Source of the DNA: Neopestalotiopsis rosae | Lineage: Eukaryota; Ascomycota; Sordariomycetes; Amphisphaeriales; Sporocadaceae | NCBI GenBank assembly: GCA_023078685.1 | Contig: JALGAS010000005.1 | Span: 3,410,001 to 3,474,000, forward strand | DNA: 64,000 bases | Direction of reading: 5' to 3' | In this document: one piece after another, positions 22,929 through 34,345 of the stretch | Layout of the letters: the number at the start of each line of letters is the position of its first letter | How positions within the stretch are numbered: position 1 is the first letter of the stretch | Made by a program: the position numbers and the translations under genes | Notes under the pieces: generated by a model | The model's input: only the letters and a program-made list of their open reading frames with translations | What the model was told of the DNA's origin: nothing | The model's database searches: none

Positions 22929-25900
22929 TCACCTTGACCTCTCAGAAACGAAGATGATTTCGTCGTCGTCGTCGCCATCGGCCATGTCCGAATCGCTGTT
23001 AATGTTGATGACCTCTATAGAGTCATCGTCCTCAATCGTGATGATTTCGGGTTGACTAGCTGTTTGATTAGGAGCCAGTGACTCCGGCGCCTCAACCGGA
23101 TCTTCCGTCGGACCTTCCTTGAAGAGTTCAATAGTCAGGTCAATAGGTGAAGAAGAGTTTCCGAGCCCCGCCAAGCCATGGGGAGATATTTGAGGTATGA
23201 CAGACTCGTCCTGTGGTGACGAGCTAGGAATTGGCTCCGTCTTGGCCTCTGTCTTGATCTCAGCGATCGATTCTAGCTTGATAAATGCTTCCTCATCATT
23301 CTCAGACTTGGTCTCATGCGTCAAATCCGGGCTGACAGGTGGGTTTCCAAACGACTTCTCCGGCTTGTCTTCTTCTTTCACTGGGATCTCATCTTTCAAT
23401 GTAACTCCGTCCTTGGGTGTGGTCATTTCCTTACGATCATCTTTGATCTCACAATCTTCAATCTTGGGCGAAGCCTGGGGCTGACCACCCTCACTAACCG
23501 GTATGTCCATGTCGAGATGGACTGCTCTTCTGAGTATCGCCCGGTCCGTGTCGAGATGAACTGCTTGTCTGAGTGTTGTTTGTACTGCAATGTCCATGTC
23601 ATGGCCATTATCGGTGGTGGCTTCAACCTTGGAGGTGATGACTTTCTCTTCGTGGAGCAGATCTTCTTCTTTTACTTCTTCCTCTCCTCCCACGGAGATT
23701 TCTCCTCCTTGAAAATTCTCTTCCTCGTTATCATAGTCGTCGTCGTTATCATCGTCATCATTGTCTTCTTCTTCATCATAATCTTCTTCTTCTTCGCTAA
23801 AGTCTCCTTCAGACGTATCGAGGGATTGATCTTCTGCAGCCATAATGTCGCGAAGATTGCGTTTACCCGCCTTGATGGCTTCGACGAGCTTCCCAACCCG
23901 GATTAGAACCTCTTGAGGAACTTGAGAGAAATCAATTTGGGGAAACGGTACCAGTTCTATATGGCTAGTACCCGAGATCACCCGAAGAACAATCTCCAAG
24001 GCGCGCTCTATGACCGCAGGATTGTGAAGATGTTCGATCTCCCAAGTCATGGGCGCGAGCCCACCATGCTCAACTCCACGAAAGAGAACCAGGCGTCTCA
24101 GTAGATGCTTTCGGTGATCGAAATGATTCTGGGTGGGTCCCCCCATCGTCTTGAACTCAGGGTAGTATGAAATGCGAGTTCTTATGGAGGTCGCATCTTG
24201 CGAGCGTCGGACTGCAGTTCTTTGCATCCACTCCATGTCATTGGCTACACTTCCAAATGGATTCCGGCAGGGCGCCCCGATTGATGCCGCGGTTGAAGGC
24301 GAGTGCGTATTTACGTTCGAGCAAACACTTTCATCATCAGTGTCATCGTCATCGGAATGATCTCGAGGGACCCACGACAGAGGAAAACCTGGGAAGATGG
24401 ATATTGCCTCGCGAAGATTGAGTTTTCTCTTCTTGGTTGGGTGTCTTGTCGTCGATGCTGATTGCGCATTCTCAGCCTCTTGTAGGATTTTCTGGCCCTC
24501 ACTGCTGTTGCAAAGTTCGTCAATTTCGTACTGGAAATTATTCAGAATCTGGACCAAGATATGGCTGGTCGCTCCCTGTACACGTATACTGAGCTCTGGC
24601 ACGATCTTTGTAACCTGTTGACCTGTTTTGACGTTAGCACATGATGTACAAGAGTATTTACAATGGGGACAATAGACTCACTCTCACGGAATGCATGATA
24701 GGAGTTGAGGACCTTAATCCGAACGACGTCCACCTTTTGGGTCTGTCCGACCCGAATCACTCGATGCACCGCTTGCCATTGGACCGCAAGGCTATGCGCC
24801 TGAGCTGCAATGATCACGCGCGAGCAATTCTTGTGCAGGTTTGTCCCTGCAAACCCGACCGTGTACATTTGTATCAGGACTTGTGCTGATTCCATTTTGT
24901 AACTGTTGAAATCCGTAATCAGGTCCTTCCTTTCGCTATGGCCAAGCCCCGCGTGTAGAACACGGCAGTTGATACCAATGAACTGCAGAACCAGCTCATA
25001 GTAATATGCGAGCATTGGGACATTCTCAGTGATGAGAACCTTCTTGATTTTTGTTCCATTCCGTTGGCTCAACACATTTTCCTTGATATCATGTAGGATG
25101 TAGCGCAGTGTTGGCGAGCCCCGAATCGCTACCTTTAAGTAGTCCAGCGCCGTTTTCGGGCTGGGCTCGTGGGGACCGAGTAAAAGCTCAGCGAGACGAA
25201 TGAACGAAACCCCTGCTCGCCTCATCATCGAAACGGGTTCAGTCTTTGGGCCAAATCCGTTGACTTCAAAAAGAGAGTCGATTTTGAAGACATCCATCGA
25301 CGAGGAAGCGATTTGCCACTGGCGGTGTAATTTAAAATACCGGGGATCGTCTTCCGAGTCCTCATCTGACTTGTTTTCGTCGTCGTCCGAAAAGTAATTG
25401 AGACTTTTCAGATACCAGACGAGCAGTTGAAGATGCTCAGACTGGTATGCCGCTGCTGTGATTGGATCAAATTCGATATTGACGGTTCGACTCTCTACGC
25501 CAGGGTACAATCCATCTAATGGAATTCGCTTCGTGTGCTCGAAATCTTCGAATAGGAAAGAACCGGGTCCTCTCTTGAGCATTGCCAAGCTCTCGAAGAA
25601 GTGAAGGAAGCGCCGTGTTGCAACAAGGTCTGGATCGCTTCCATTGGCAAAGGGTCTAATTAAAGGCCCCATCAGTTCAGGGCAGCCTGCAATCAGCTGA
25701 AGATCGTGGTATGGTGGACAGCTACTGATGACCTCTTTCATCTTCTCCAAACTTTCCTGGCCCGCGATGTCTTCGACAGTCTTCCGGGTCTGATCATTTT
25801 TGTTTATTTGCTTCAAAGCAGAATTCCAAAGCAGCTCCATCAGGCCTCGCAAATCGCCCAATGAATTCGTGCACGGGGTTGCTGTGATTAGCAACATGAA

Positions 25901-27503
25901 GTCACGCTCCAGAAGGCTGACGCTCTTGTGCAATTTGGTCGTCGTGTTCTTCACCTTGTGGGCCTCGTCCACACAGACTATAGAGAATCCACGGTTTTGT
26001 TCTGTCAGGCGTGAGTGCCATGACTTCTTGCTCTTGGACTTGTTACTGTCTCCGCCGTCACCTTCGATACGGTCTCCGTCGGCCTCTTCGTCGCTTACAT
26101 CCATCGTTTCGTAGAGGGTTCTATTTGCCCAGGTATCGATCGGGCAGATTATGATGGTCTTGGCTGCCTTTCGCTGATGCGGATCCCAAACATGTCTGTG
26201 CTTGTGCGGCCAAATTTTGAAACAATCGATTGCCAAGTGGGAAACGCGGTCATCCTTGGTAAATAGAGAACTGTTTCCTCCAGTGACGAGAATGTTGCGA
26301 ATGGACTTTGATGAGGTATTGAGCAGGATTTCATCAACCCATTGGCAAGCAACAGCCAAGTTGGGGACGAGAATCAAGATGGGCCTGTACATACGCATGC
26401 CCGTCTCTTCATCATACTTCACATTCAGACGGCCACTTGCCATGAGCTCGATGCTGGCTATAGCCGTCAAGGTCTTGCCAAGCCCCATGGAGTCGGCGAG
26501 TATGGCCCCGCCGTATTTGGGACCTCTCATTTTATTCCTCACTGTCCATTCGTGGGGCGTCTCTTCACTTTTGAGCCTTGGAAGCTCACCAAACAGCCTC
26601 GAGAGGATCCAGACGATGCCCGTAACTTGGTTATCCAGGAAACCCTTGGTTTGTTTCGAGCGCTGTGGCTTCGTCCGACGGGCCCCTTGCTGTACCATCC
26701 TTGACCATACATCATCTGGCGTGGCTTGTATATTCGTATTTTCTGCGTCAACATCACTTGCCTTAGTTGCGTAATTTACTTCGGTAAAGAGTGGCGAGTT
26801 ATACAAGCTCAGATTGCTGTGGCCTAGCTCACGGTTAGTCTCTACTTGATGGGTAAATCAGAAAAGCACTCGTCAAACATGTTTGCTTACCGTGCTTGCC
26901 GACTTTAGTCATTTGCAAATAAGTTGCAGCAGCTTCGATCGGAGGGCCCAAGCAGTTTGGCGAGGCGTAATGTAACGCCTGAGCCGCACCGTTAAGACTC
27001 TGCATCAGCTCGTCATCATCACATTCTTTTCCCGATGACTTGGAGTCCTGTGTTGTCTTTTGTGAGCTTCTCTGCAGATGACGTTTGAAATGATTGACTA
27101 TTGACTGACCTTGGATGAGTGAATGACGAACTTGTCTCGGAAGGCATCCCCAGCAGAATCAGCGACCCCTGGTGGGTATTCTTTGAGGGCTTCCTCGATA
27201 GCCCATAGAGCAAACTTTTCTCGGTGCACCACCTTGTCCTTTCCAAATGGAATGTCGTGCCCATTGAAGAAATGGCGAATAGCTGGTGATGGAAAGATTG
27301 ATCTAGGCTCCCAGTAGCCATTTTTGTCATGGGGAATGTAGGTTGGCTTGGGTGAGAAGAACTCTTTTAGCAGAGCTCTCCATTCAAGGTCACAACCATG
27401 TTCTTTGCGATACACGGGGGTCTGGAAGATAGGAGCTTGTCTTGAAGTTTATAGTATCGTCGTCAGCTTTAGAGCTTCCACCAGGATACCCAGACATCGC
27501 CAT
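22929..27503 (-). CDS. SNF2-family ATPase/helicase with acidic, SIM-rich C-terminal tail
   Basis: Modelled exons on the minus strand: 27503-27490 (tentative), 27440-27110, 27047-26891, 26823-24682 and 24622-22929, about 1445 residues. The SNF2 core has Walker A ADSMGLGKT (about 277-286), a DEAH box VDEAHKVKN (about 449), LLITATPCTN (motif III), and the C-terminal lobe with VGFAGTNLHKNCSRV and QAVHRVIRVGQTQKV (motifs V and VI, about 850). The intron at 24681-24623 joins HAFRES to QQVTKIVPELSIRV. The tail after about 1145 is extremely acidic (Glu/Asp runs encoded at 23700-23830), contains a degenerate tandem repeat RQAVHLDTDRAI/RRAVHLDMDIPV, and ends in several short hydrophobic-acidic motifs (PIDLTIE, EIITIEDDD, EVININSDSD, EIIFVSE) resembling SUMO-interacting motifs. 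It is probably a nuclear DNA translocase of the Rad54/ARIP4-like or Rad5/16-like broad group; I cannot assign the subfamily. The first exon is uncertain because its acceptor would be AAG. Confidence 0.85.
23478..23570 (-). repeat. short internal tandem duplication in the SNF2 tail
   Basis: Two adjacent minus-strand copies of a segment coding (R)AVHLDxD (VHLDTDRAILRR and VHLDMDIP) lie in the acidic tail of the SNF2 protein. They are diverged but still align at DNA level (repeated CAGTTCATCTCGACA-like and CAGTCCATCTCGACA-like blocks). Confidence 0.6.
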
Positions 27504-29204
27504 ATTGGGCAATGACTATGGCCTTGGATATTTAGAGAGGTGGAGAGTCTATCTTGGAATTGGGTTGTTGTGAGAGTTCAAGGTCAAGGTCGATGTTGGA
27601 AAGGAAGAAGTCAATCTATGCCAGAAGGACGGAGCTGAACTTGGGAAGGTACGTGGGTACGCTTCAAGTGAAGTTGTGCGAGCTGCAACGGTGCAATTGA
27701 GAAGGGCTGGCAGGAATATAATCTCTGGGAATGTGCAGATGGGTAGTGCTTGGGTAAGATAGATATCAACACTGGCCGGTCGTTGAAGACAGTCTGGCGA
27801 GAATGTTGAATAGTTATGCCGGATTTCGGGATGGTCCGGACCAACTTTCGCTGATCAAGTATGGTTAAGTGGCTGTTAGACTTGTGAAGAGTGTGACGCG
27901 TCAGGACAGAAGGTACCAAAGTTGAAGACCAGAAAGCATTGATGTTTGAAGTTGTTGCTCAAGAGTGGCGGACGGGATGAAGTTCCTGCAGCCAGATCTG
28001 GCATTTCAATCTATTGTGTGGGATGACTGGGGTAATTAGAACAGATGAAAGAAATTGGAAGGAACGGAAATCGATTGGGGAATTGCAGAAGGGTTGTGAC
28101 CAAATCTCAGAACTCAAGCTTCTTGACGGTGGGTCGATGCAACAATCCACTGAGCAGGAGCGATTGTTTAATGAGTAAATGTTGGATAGGGTCTCTTGAA
28201 CCATGACTGCTGATCAAGAATAATCGAAGGATACTTGGTGACGTTGAAGAGTCGCGAAACGAGTGGTGGCGGTGGTGGTTGTAAGAGGAAGAAGAGGAGG
28301 AGGAGTGGGTGATAGCAAATAATCCAAGAAAGATTAGAAAGATCCAAGTCCAGTAATCTTAGCTTCTCAATCATGGAATTTTCAAGGTCGGTACTGGAAT
28401 TGACAAGTGAAGAATCCTCGTCAAGTGACAATCAGGCAATTGCTCCAGAATGTGCAGCTCACTCTTATCGATCCTCGCTCGTCCTTCACCGCAGAAAGTT
28501 CGAATCGAACAAAGCCTTTCGATATCGAACGGTCTTGGTATGTGTAAAGTGATTGATGCTGGGCAAGAACAATCCAAAGCGCCCAATTGTAGATACGGGG
28601 AAACTGGTATTAGTCAAGGATAATGTAATGTACTGTGTGGTGTCAACAATCTGACATACACTGGAATTATGAGTGAATCCGGTGACTTGGAGTTGCGTCA
28701 AATTCGGAAAGAACGTAGCTCTTTCCTTATAGACCGAAACACGCAGTATTCTGAGTTTCCTTTAATTTAACTTGTCTGAGGGAAATTGGTAACTGCTGCA
28801 AAGTGATTTGTAATTCCACTGACGTGCAGAACTGGAAGTCGACACAAGATAATGGAAGGCCATTTACACCAGAAGATCTCATAAGGAAAATTCATACCTA
28901 CATAGCTTTTCAATAACATGTCTCTGCAAAAATTTGTAATATGTTCTCACTTTATAGTTGACGAATAGCGGTATCACTATGTCATATGATTTATACGATT
29001 TATACTTCACATTATGGCGCCAAATCCGGCAAAGCTATTGCACCAATCATTTCTTACGGCAGGGGACCCATTTTTAGTCGTTTAAATAGTTTAAATGCTT
29101 CGGATTCGGAAGTCAACTTCTTTTCTTTTCTTTCCTATTTTCTGACAGTGAATTTCTGAGTCATTGTTCAACTAAAACCGACTCACCTTCCCAAGCGAGC
29201 TACA
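27504..29204. promoter_or_regulatory. divergent intergenic region, SNF2 ATPase (-) / MOSC-reductase (+)
   Basis: 1.7 kb between two divergent starts. A purine-rich run on the plus strand at 28258-28310 (pyrimidine-rich on the minus strand) fits a fungal leader or promoter of the SNF2 gene; a C/T-rich stretch at 29118-29140 precedes the MOSC start. Short minus-strand frames at 27611-28701 show no motif and I do not call them. Confidence 0.4.
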
Positions 29205-31246
29205 ATGGCGCCAGCCGCCGACGTCGACCTCTTTGCCCTTTTCAAGGAGGACATTATCCTTGAAGTTCGAAGTGGTAGAATGAAGACAATGCCCGGTCTG
29301 ACCATCCAATCCGGAATCGACAAGACGAAATGCAAAGGCGTGGTAACAGTCAATCATCTTGGGATCGACGGCGACGAGCACGACCCTACGTTCCATGGTG
29401 GAAGAGACAAGGCCGTTCATGGCTGTGAGTGATCTGGGTTCTTCATCTTTTACATTCCCTTGCGACCGAATCTCCTGACTTGAAGATGGGGGGAGTCAGA
29501 CTGCTCGTCGCATTACCCCCAATGGCAGGCTGAATATCCCGAGGCTTCATCGCGATTCGTTCCGGGAGGGTTTGGCGAGAATCTGGTGACAGCGCACATG
29601 AATGAGCGCAATGTGTGCATTGGCGATGTGGTGAGTCACAGGGTCCCGCTGTCTTCGTATGCGCTTGCTCCCCATGTATCAAGCAACGCGGAGAGACGGG
29701 AAGCCGAACCATCTCCATGACTTGACGTTTCGCATCGCAACTCTCTGACCGTCTTCCTTCAGATCTCTGTAGGCGACCCAGAGACTGGGCTCCTGCTGCA
29801 GGTCTCGCTGCCGCGACAACCCTGCTTCAAGCTGAACCACCGCTTCCGCCTCAAGAACTTTGCGCCACAGACCTACACCCTCTCTCGGACCGGTTGGTAC
29901 TACCGCGTGCTTCGCCCCGGGCCGCTTGAGGCCGGCATGCCCATTGCGCTCGCGGAGCGCCGGCATCCCAAGTGGACGATTGAGCAGCTGCAGGAGTACC
30001 TCCACCGAAACCCAGACAATGCCGAGATCAACGAGGAGCTATCCCGCATCGAGGAAATGGGCGACGAAGCTCGAGGCGCTTTTGGTGAGTGAGAGTTGAA
30101 CCTGCGGGACAATCGTAGACACGGCTTATCGACATTTTGGACATGTCATCCACATAGTGCAGTGGCATCTCCCATGACTCCATACTGACCCAAGAACCCG
30201 CAGTGAAAAGAGTGGCCAAGGCCAAGGCCGCAGCATCCCGCAAAGAGCGAGCCGCGACCGAGGCAGCAGAAGAGTGGAAGACGTATAAGATCACCGAGAA
30301 GAAGCGACAGACGGACCGCATCACCAGCTTCGTCCTCGAGGCCCAGGACCCCGACCCCGAGGCCACGGGCAGTCTGCTGGGCGCCCACGCCCGGCTCCGG
30401 CTGCCCAGCGGGCTGGTGCGCAGCTACTCAGTGGTCTCGGGGACCGCGAACCGGTTCGAGCTGGGCATCGCGCTCGAGTCCCCGAGCCGCGGCGGGTCAG
30501 CGTACATGCACGAGGTCGCGGCCGAGGGCACCTGCCTGCCGGTCTCGTCGCGCCTGACCAGCGGCGTCCCCGTGTCGTCGGCGTCGTCGTCGCACACTTT
30601 TATCGCAGGCGGCATCGGCATCACGGCCTTTCTGGCCATGCTCTGCGCCATGAAAAGGGTGCATCTGAACTGTACGCTCCACTACGCCGTCCGCTCCGAC
30701 TTGGACGTTCCGTTCCGCGATACGCTCGACTCGCTCAGTCAGCCGGCGCCCAACAAGGACGGCAAGATCGAGGATAGTTCCGTCAGGGTGGTTATGTACC
30801 ACAAAGATCGTGGTGAGCGCATGGATCTCGGCAAGATCTTTGGTGAGCTCGGCTGGAACGGGCACGCCTACGTATGCGGCCCGAGTCGACTCATGGACGC
30901 TGCCCTGGCCGCGTCCAAGGACGCCGGCCTCGCCGAGGACGAGGTTCATTTTGAGGCGTTTGGCGCTGACACGAGCGGTGATCCGTTCGAGGTCGAAGTC
31001 TTGAATCGAGACAGAAAGCTGCTGAAAGTCGATGCAGAAGAGACACTCTTGGAGGTACTCCGACGAGAATTCGGCACTGCACAAGTGGCAAGTAGCTGTG
31101 AGGTAGGAAACTGCGGCACGTGCAAGGTCGCTCTGAAGAAAGGTAGGGTCGAGCATCGGGGTTCGGCGCTGGCAGAGGGAGAGAAGAGTGATGCCCTTCT
31201 CAGCTGTGTTAGTCGAGGCATCGGGAAAATTAGTATACATATATAA
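29205..31246 (+). CDS. MOSC (YiiM-like) - flavin/NAD(P)H reductase - 2Fe-2S ferredoxin fusion protein
   Basis: Four exons, 29205-29424, 29500-29630, 29763-30084 and 30204-31246, give 571 residues. Residues about 30-200 are a MOSC domain of the YiiM kind: HLGIDGDEH, FHGGRDKAVHGY, GGFGENL and PRQPCFKLNHRF, whose Cys138 is at the position of the proposed molybdenum ligand. A helical 3-alpha segment follows (about 220-245). Then comes a ferredoxin-reductase module with an FMN/FAD-binding RSYSVVSG and an NAD(P)-binding GGIGITAFLAML and YVCGPSRLM. The protein ends in a plant-type 2Fe-2S domain with Cys523, Cys528, Cys531 (CEVGNCGTC) and Cys559. MOSC proteins carry molybdenum cofactor; mARC and YcbX/YiiM reduce N-hydroxylated compounds. 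This chain therefore carries its own electron supply from NAD(P)H. The substrate is inferred, not shown. No targeting signal is obvious. Confidence 0.92.
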
Positions 31247-31251
31247 TAAAG

Positions 31252-31267
31252 TTTTTTTTTTTTTTTT
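31252..31267 (+). repeat. poly-T tract downstream of the MOSC-reductase gene
   Basis: Sixteen consecutive T, six bases after the stop codon region (ATATAATAAAG precedes it). Confidence 0.85.
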
Positions 31268-31863
31268 GCAACATTAATGCTCCTGGGCCCCAGAAGTATT
31301 GAAACAAGTCATATTTCTATTGACAGGCAAATTAAAACTCCGAAACCAAACGCCAAAAAATTTGTAAAGTCTCACGATGCATTTGCATCATCAACTGATT
31401 CCGCCCTTCGATCTTCGGCTGCGGAACGAAACAGGTAAAACAGAAAATTTCCATGGCCCTGCGTAATTCATTGAAGCAACCCTGCAGGATCCCAGAAATG
31501 CTAAGGAAAAGGAACACATGTGAAGGTACTCATACAGTCGTCTCGGGAATCACCATAAAGATGTGAGGGTTACGCTCTCTCTTCTGCCCTGAGCACATCA
31601 AGTGGCGTATGATGTTCTTGTTCTCCGTCGGTCAGACTGCCTCCAAAACCAGACATGCTGGCTAGGCTTTGATGGGATGTGCTTCCAACCAGACTGGCAG
31701 CACTATCCACCTGGCTGTCCTGGAGGCGATGGGAATCTAGGCTTGTAGTCGACACTTCACTACGACGAGAACGTCGCGAAATGGGATTGGTTCCATAAGG
31801 CCGTGGGTGTTGACGAATCAGAGAACGTGCCTCGTCTCGAGATGGTGGTGCACTTCTAACGTT
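31268..31863. other. convergent intergenic region MOSC-reductase / CDC50
   Basis: About 600 bases between converging genes. The part 31570-31863 is open on the minus strand in frame with Cdc50 directly after its stop codon; see findings. The rest shows nothing. Confidence 0.45.
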
Positions 31864-33524
31864 CTAAGCCAGATCGCGACCTGTGGACATACCCACAGAG
31901 GGACCACTCGAACCCGGCTTGGCCGCATTGTTCGAGACCTTGTTCCATGAGAGATAGGTATGGTCACCAAGTTTTCTAGAAGTTGTAGTGTTAGCAGTTT
32001 TGGTACATTCTTCTTGGACAAGGGCGCATACCTTGGGCGAATCAAGTGGGTCACGGTGAAGATGGCACCGAGCACGATGCAGATACCACCAACGACCACA
32101 TACGCAATACCCAAGAAGGGGTTCTTGCCACCAATAACACTCTTCGTGGTGAATACAATTGACTTGGTGCCCTGGTATTCGGTCACAGGGAACTCTGCGC
32201 AAAATCATTAGTACTTGGGTCTATTTCGAAGCAAGAATTGACCTTACCCGATAGAATCTCGATCTCGTATGTTCCACTCTTCATTGTGGCAGTGTCGTTA
32301 CGAGCGTATAGCTTGCTGAAGGTTGGCAGACCTGCAGTCCTCATCCACACCTGGAAGGCTTGGTTGTCCTTCAGATCCGGAGGGGGGGCCTCCGTGGTGT
32401 AGGAATTGTTCGGGAATTGTCTCTGCCAGTTCGGCGGCGGCTTGATCAAGCTGAGATCCTGAGACTCTGGAAGGTTGCCATATAATGCGTTATCCGAGGA
32501 CCAGGCAATGTTACTAGTATTCTGCAACTCGTATGGCGTGTTGTTGTTGGTCTGGTAAACAGGACTGAAGAAGGTATCATTGAACATGGAGTTGGCGATC
32601 AAACCGCAAGGATAGTAGGGCACGTTGTTATCGTCCACGGTCAAGGGCGTGCAGCTGGAGTCGCTGACAGACGACTCTGTATTGACATCGTCTCCGAGAA
32701 GTTGCTTGTCGTAGTAGGAGGAAACGTAGCGACGGTGGTTTTGGTAGAAGTTGGTGAGACGATAATAGAACAAGACCGGCGGCTCCATGTCATCTGGGAG
32801 AATAAAGTTGATGACACACTTGGAGACGTTCTGAACCACGTAGTTGCCGTGGTAGGTGTGGTTGACGAGCTCGTGGCGCCATTGTGCGTTAATCTTGGTA
32901 TCGCTCTTGAATGCTGAAGTGATCAAATCATCATCCATGTTGAAGTCGGCAGTGTTGCCAAATTCGGTGGCGTTGGGGGCGGCGGTGTTGCATGTCGAAT
33001 AGTCGATCTGAAGCTCTTGAACCTAGCGCCATGTCGTGAGTGAATGTCCTCATTACGATAACGAAGCCCAAAAGGGGCCTGCCTTACTGTTGAGCTCGCC
33101 CATATTAACAGACCACCAATGGGCGCAAATATGATACCAATGGCGAAAAAGAGCGGCAGAACCGTCTTTGGTGTCAAAATCGGTCTGCGCAGTCAATGAT
33201 CAGCCTCATGTCGCTCCAGAGCCCGAATGCATCTCATCTCGTTACTCACTGCCAAGCCTTCAATCGCTGTTGTCTGAATGCGGTGTCTGTCGGGTTCGCG
33301 AATCGTCAGCACATGTCCGGAACAACGGGATTTCCCCCTCTCGAGCCTCGCAATCGTGTATTGATATTTCTGTGAAGATCTCGGCTCGTCGGATTTCGTC
33401 GCATGAAGAATCACTCACTCGCGGGTCTTCTGCTCTTCTTCTTCTTTCCATCGGCCAGCTTGTCCGGATCGTCATGTGAGTTCATCGAGTCGGTGTGCCC
33501 GACGCCGGGTGCAGGCTCTGCCAT
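31864..33524 (-). CDS. CDC50: Cdc50/Lem3 family flippase (P4-ATPase) beta-subunit
   Basis: Six exons on the minus strand, 33524-33419, 33286-33250, 33184-33088, 33022-32248, 32194-32032 and 31975-31864, give 429 residues, all in phase. The start [15 protein letters not shown] leads to a basic cytosolic segment ([27 protein letters not shown]), the first membrane helix ([24 protein letters not shown]), and a large lumenal domain with many sequons (NHT, NVS, NDT, NTS, NNS) and paired cysteines (YSTCNT, SKCVIN, SSCTPL, YPCGLI). The conserved [13 protein letters not shown] and [34 protein letters not shown] form the second helix. HTYLSWN and GRDLA end the protein at TAG (31866-31864). Cdc50 proteins escort P4-ATPases from the ER and are needed for aminophospholipid flipping in Golgi, endosome and plasma membrane. 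Identification is very strong. Confidence 0.95.
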
Positions 33525-34345
33525 CTCTGCGGTGGTCTCTCAACTCGTGACGATTCGCGATGCTCTCGAGTCGAAAAATGGTGCAAACGTTGAACAAAGT
33601 GGGTGGTGGTTGTTGTCGCGATCGATTGTCGCCGGCGCTCAGAAAGTTCCCGCTGCGTGGTTGTTGCATTAGCGACGGGGTCCATGGGTAGCCCGTGGCC
33701 CGTCAGCAGGGGCCTTATTTCAGTGCTACAAATTGACGGCACAGCCACAATTAGTACGTATTACTCAGTGCATGCCAACGCCCAGAACTGGCAACGGCGG
33801 CTATTTATGGAAGCAACATTGAACACCAGCATTCCTTCACACATTGACAGCTGGGAGCAGCAGACATGTTCATCCTTGCAATCCTACAAGCAGAATCAAG
33901 TGACGACAGTACATATAACTCACCAGAATATCACTGCTCGGTGCAATCTAATAAGACCGTTTCTTATTGCTTAATAGACAATACCTATCACTGCTTGCCC
34001 TCTGTTGTATGAGTCGGAGCAGTGTCTTCTGCTCCCATGCTACTCGAATTCACCCAATGACGCCCATACGCCTGCATCTCGGCAGGCTCAACTAATTTTA
34101 CATTTTCCAGACCTCAAACTCCCACTGTCATGAAAAGGCGAAGATGGCCAGCTCTTCTGCATAGTGCTGTAAGGCCCCAAAAGCACTAAACCAATGCATA
34201 TGTATCAAGGACGGACATGGCGCAAAGACAAACGAACAAGTCGATGTGATGCTGGCAAAATATGCCAATGATACAAGTTCTGAGTGCTCAGCGCCACGGT
34301 AGATCATCGAGAAGTGACACGTCATGCTACTCCATGGTCGCTAAA
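33525..34345. other. intergenic: CDC50 promoter and 3' flank of the NASP gene
   Basis: About 820 bases between two genes on the same strand. Short frames in both directions carry no motif. Confidence 0.4.

Noticed and set aside
27611..28701. chain of minus-strand frames upstream of the SNF2 gene
   Set aside because: Short, no motif, purine/pyrimidine-biased promoter sequence.
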